Part shown: positions 61,170 to 64,000 of the stretch, in pieces
How the letters are laid out: each line of letters opens with the position of its first letter
How positions within the stretch are numbered: position 1 is the first letter of the stretch
Assembly (NCBI RefSeq): GCF_000328475.2
Contig: NC_026486.1
Location: 558,001 to 622,000 of the forward strand
Source: Mycosarcoma maydis
Taxonomy: Eukaryota > Basidiomycota > Ustilaginomycetes > Ustilaginales
DNA: 64,000 nucleotides
Reading direction: 5' to 3'
Notes under the pieces: generated by a model
Told to the model about the DNA's origin: nothing
Databases searched by the model: none
What the model saw: the letters and a program-made list of their open reading frames with translations, nothing else
Program-made: the position numbers and the translations under genes

Positions 61170-62281
61170 CCGTTCTGCAAAGCATCCAATTCGGCCTCGA
61201 GCGCCTTGACGGTGCTATGGGCGGTCTCGAGGTCCTTGTTCAACCTGTCCCTTTCGGCAATCAGGTGTTGCTCCCACTGTCTGAACCTGGCCTCTTCCAA
61301 TTTGACCTGTTCGGTGAAGCGCTTCCTGAGCATCTCCTCCTCTTCCTTGAACTTGGGGTTGTCGAGCTTCTTGACTTTGGGTTCGCCGAATTTGCGCGTC
61401 TCCATCTGTGCCTGGCGGTAGTTTTCATAGTGCAGCTCTTCGGTGGTGTTGATCAGGTCGAGCATGTGTGTGCGAATGAGGAGCGAACGGAGCTTTTTGA
61501 AATCACAGTGATCTTCGTTTTCCACCTCAGCGACACCCCAGAGGTACTCGCGTCCCTTGACAACGCGTCCATCGCCGGTGCGCACGTCGTCGGTACTGCC
61601 AATAATGGAAAACGGCATCGCCGACATGAGCAGCTTGGCATGGTCGGCAGAAGCCGCATCGTCGACCTCGACAGGTGGAGAGTAGACGCGGATGTTCTGC
61701 GTCGAGATCACCTCACGGATACGCTGCTTGAACACGGCCAGATCGGTCTGAGTCAACGTGTCTGCCTTGGCAACCACAGGGATCAGGTTGACACGCGTTC
61801 CGAGACGCTTCATCGTTTCAATGTCCAACGGCTTCAAGGTGTGGCCCGTGGGGCGGATAAAGTAGAGACACGCGTGGACGCGCAGATCCGTCTTGTCGCG
61901 TCGTTCGGGTTGCTGTTCTTGTCGCATGTACAGCTCGTGCTGGTCGTCGATAAAGTCGACAATGGGCGTCCACGAGTCGCGGTTGTTGACATAGTCTCCG
62001 AACCCAGGCGTGTCGATGACGGTGAGCTTGACTTTGAACTGCTTCTCTTCGAGCTCGGCTTTGATAATGTCGATCTCCACCGTCTTGTCGAGCTGCTTCG
62101 TGTGGCGTCGCGTGTGGTCCTTGCCCGTGGCGAGCTCGGTGCTGAACAGCGTGTTGATCAGCGTCGTTTTGCCCACCCCGGATTCGCCTACGACCATGAG
62201 CGTAAAGTGCCCACCTGCCTTGGCCACAATCTTGTGACGTTGGTTGGGCAGGTTGGCGATGCCGATGCCGTTGGTAGCCAT
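61142..62281 (-). CDS. sep3: septin, Cdc12 class
   Basis: GTP-binding filament-forming protein of the septin ring/collar, needed for cytokinesis and cell shape. 379 residues from ATG 62281. N-terminal GIGIANLPNQRHKIVAKAGG, P-loop GESGVGKT at 32-39, switch DTPGFGD at 90-96, AKAD at 171-174, and the septin unique element LWGVAEVENEDHCDFKKLRSLLIRTHMLDLINTTEELHYENYR. It ends in a coiled coil (about 310-372). The sequence follows yeast Cdc12 very closely (DFIDDQHELYMRQEQQP, FIRPTGHTLKPLDIETMKRL), so I assign it to that class. In Ustilago maydis the Cdc12-type septin is, to my knowledge, called Sep3. Upstream DNA is repeat-rich. Its 3' end is overlapped by a small plus-strand ORF. Confidence 0.95.
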   Translation of the reverse strand: MATNGIGIANLPNQRHKIVAKAGGHFTLMVVGESGVGKTTLINTLFSTELATGKDHTRRHTKQLDKTVEIDIIKAELEEKQFKVKLTVIDTPGFGDYVNNRDSWTPIVDFIDDQHELYMRQEQQPERRDKTDLRVHACLYFIRPTGHTLKPLDIETMKRLGTRVNLIPVVAKADTLTQTDLAVFKQRIREVISTQNIRVYSPPVEVDDAASADHAKLLMSAMPFSIIGSTDDVRTGDGRVVKGREYLWGVAEVENEDHCDFKKLRSLLIRTHMLDLINTTEELHYENYRQAQMETRKFGEPKVKKLDNPKFKEEEEMLRKRFTEQVKLEEARFRQWEQHLIAERDRLNKDLETAHSTVKALEAELDALQNGYGRGSQRR

Positions 62282-62582
62282 CTTTGCGGCTAGTGTAGTA
62301 CGGTGTTAGGTGGAACGATCCGGTGTTGAAATGAGACGAGGTACTGATCCGGATCAGCTGGTCACGATTGCTTCACCGCGTACGAGTTGAGATCTAGGGT
62401 ATCCGATTGCAACAAAGACCCAAGTGGTGGAACGGCGTGCAAGGAATGTCCAGACGAGACGAGGGTATGATACACAAGGTTGGTGGTGATCAAGAAGCCG
62501 TCTTGGATGCGCTGACTTTCAGCGTATCGTTTGAGCAGCTCGTGCACAGTCTTTCGTTCAAGTTGGCTGCTGTACCTTTGCG

Positions 62583-62614
62583 CTTCAACGCTTCAACGCT
62601 TCAACGCTTCAACG
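62583..62614. repeat. CTTCAACG x4 tandem repeat
   Basis: Four perfect tandem copies of an 8-bp unit about 300 bases upstream of the septin start. Confidence 0.9.
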
Positions 62615-63523
62615 CCTCACGTCTCTCTCGCTGCCACCCACACACACGCACGCGCACAAAGACCAACCAAGCAAGAAACCAAGCACACGCACGCACCCTT
62701 GCTTCTTCCTCCCTCTCGTCCGTCCGTGCGTGTTTCACCCCCTTCTCACACACACTGCCTCTTCCAACTCACGACTCACCACTCACTGGCGCTTATTTTC
62801 ACACACAGATAATTATCAATCGTGAATAGTATAATAATACTCATGACGACTCTGACTACACAAATAGTCATTTACAATTTTCGCAAGTTGAACTTTGTAT
62901 TAGTTAACTTATTCTGGCCGCGCACCACGCAAGTAACTAACTTAAGTTGACTTATTCCACGATTCCAGCAATAATCGTGGATCGTGAATCGTGAATATAA
63001 CTTATCCAATGTCGAGTTTTCAACTCAGCCTAGCTCGCGGCGCTGTCAGATATCACGAATCAAGAACGCATCCACGCTAAGATCACGCCGTGTCTCTTGG
63101 ATACTCACGACCGATTGCCCGATCTCCCGATTGATTCGTCAGTCACCCGTGGCTTGTCGGTCTCCTATTCCTATGAACGGTCAACTGCACACTGCGTTTG
63201 TCGAAGCACGGCCATGAGGCAGGCTGGTGATTCATATACTTGACTTTGATACAAACAAAGCCGCCAAAGGCAGACGGCTGCAGTCCACAGACGCGAACGT
63301 GGTAATCTTGAATACAATAAATGCTACATAGATGCGATTGATGGTGATGTACAGGAATGCAATGCTAGACGAGATGCTGATCCAGTTAGTAGCGAAGGCT
63401 CGCCAATTGAACTAGGAAAATCTGCAGAGCGAAGCAAGAATACAAGAAAGGACAGCTTCCATGTCAGCGAACTTGTACCTCTTGACATGCCAGAATGCGT
63501 CGCACGATTCGGTAAGAAAGGGC

Positions 63524-63748
63524 TCAGTTGGTGATGCATGTTTTGAGCAAAGCGATCTCAGCCCAGCCACTGCGTAGGCTCACAGCTCGGTAGAAAAGAG
63601 TATGGGAAATACGTTCATCAAAGCCCGAAGACCAGACCGGATTCTGTTCTCTCGCGTCTTGTCCCTCGACCCAAGGCGAAAGGCAGGTAAAGAACAGATC
63701 GGATCCGTATGGAACGTCGTTGACACGTGTCAGCGCATCGAAAGGTAA
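63524..63748 (-). CDS. possible last exon of an unrecognised gene (partial)
   Basis: After a potential acceptor (CTGTAAG) the minus strand reads LPFDALTRVNDVPYGSDLFF, then SPWVEGQDAREQNPVWSSGF and a helical end to ITN-stop. The composition looks like a real protein, but no family is recognised and no upstream exon could be fixed before the window ends. Confidence 0.25.
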   Translation of the reverse strand, partial: LPFDALTRVNDVPYGSDLFFTCLSPWVEGQDAREQNPVWSSGFDERISHTLFYRAVSLRSGWAEIALLKTCITN

Positions 63749-64000
63749 CTTACAGGTGAGTGTGACAAGTGTTCGTTGCAAGCCGCCTGATCGGCGTTTG
63801 TGATGCGGGGCGCGTAAAGCATAGAGCTGCAGTGCTGGTTTCAGAGGCAAACGACCAAGACAATCAAATGGTCAGTGCCCTTGCTCCCATGGGTCGCGTC
63901 GATCTCGACCTTCCGTCGACACTTTGCGAAAGAGACATCGCTGATGGAGGAGCGATGGGTTCATAGAGAAGATACGAATACATCTACGGACGGTCGGGGC

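Larger units (their letters stand above)
62282..64000. other. intergenic region to right edge
   Basis: Upstream of the septin there is a CTTCAACG octamer repeat (62583-62614), pyrimidine-rich septin leader on the minus strand, and heptamer motifs near 62975-62997. AT-rich DNA lies at 62810-62950. A possible minus-strand terminal exon lies near the right edge (63524-63748). Nothing else is supported. Confidence 0.4.

Noticed and set aside
61217..62293. 358-codon plus-strand frame
   Set aside because: Antisense shadow of the septin gene, whose GTPase motifs on the minus strand are unambiguous.

Overview
This window is nuclear DNA from a filamentous basidiomycete, most likely a smut fungus of the Ustilago/Sporisorium group. 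The basis is established knowledge plus what the sequence shows: compact genes with few short introns, GC-biased third codon positions, no operons, an S/T-rich style of membrane protein, a Medusa-type (Med1) developmental regulator, a Cdc12/Sep3-class septin, and intergenic DNA sprinkled with a heptamer family (ATTCACG/CGTGAAT) of the kind I associate with Ustilago intergenic regions. I cannot fix the species from the sequence alone. Two 100-base runs of N (27531-27630 and 49437-49536) mark assembly gaps.

Left part (1-26 kb), dense housekeeping genes: an S/T-rich single-pass membrane protein (-), sulfite reductase flavoprotein subunit MET10 (+), autophagy ubiquitin-like ATG12 (-, five exons, easily missed because its exons are tiny), ribosomal protein RPL7 (+, three exons), vacuolar alkaline phosphatase PHO8 (-), an annexin (+), an LRR-like protein (+), a Siw14-type phosphatase (-), prefoldin subunit 3 (-, three exons), histidinol phosphatase HIS2 (+) and RNA polymerase I subunit RPA49 (-).

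Middle part (26-38.5 kb), gene-poor: one assembly gap, a secreted pectin-acetylesterase-like enzyme (+), then about 6 kb with no convincing gene except a weak small secreted-protein candidate (-), leading into the long pyrimidine-rich leader of a Medusa-domain regulator (med1, +).

Right part (38.5-64 kb): DASH subunit DAD3 (-, two exons), an unrecognised acidic-tailed protein (+), an SDR oxidoreductase with a presequence-like N-terminus (-), an OHCU-decarboxylase protein with a large C-terminal extension (-, two exons), sterol C5-desaturase ERG3 (+), a broken Pogo/Fot1-like transposase split by the second gap (+), sideroflexin (-), PEX7 (-), an intron-containing tRNA-Leu(CAA)-like gene (-), a cytochrome P450 (+), an ENTH-domain epsin (-, two exons), a decayed multi-frame coding region plus a small secreted-type ORF (+), and a septin (-).

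The genes do not form a pathway cluster. Themes that recur by chance or selection are membrane traffic/autophagy (ATG12, epsin, PEX7, annexin), the cytoskeleton/kinetochore (septin, DAD3, prefoldin), and sulfur, histidine, purine and sterol metabolism. No new biological system could be demonstrated. The most unusual items are the tRNA-Leu with an apparently lost variable arm, the MET10 N-terminal extension, the OHCU-decarboxylase fusion, the decayed gene near 60 kb and the intergenic heptamer family.
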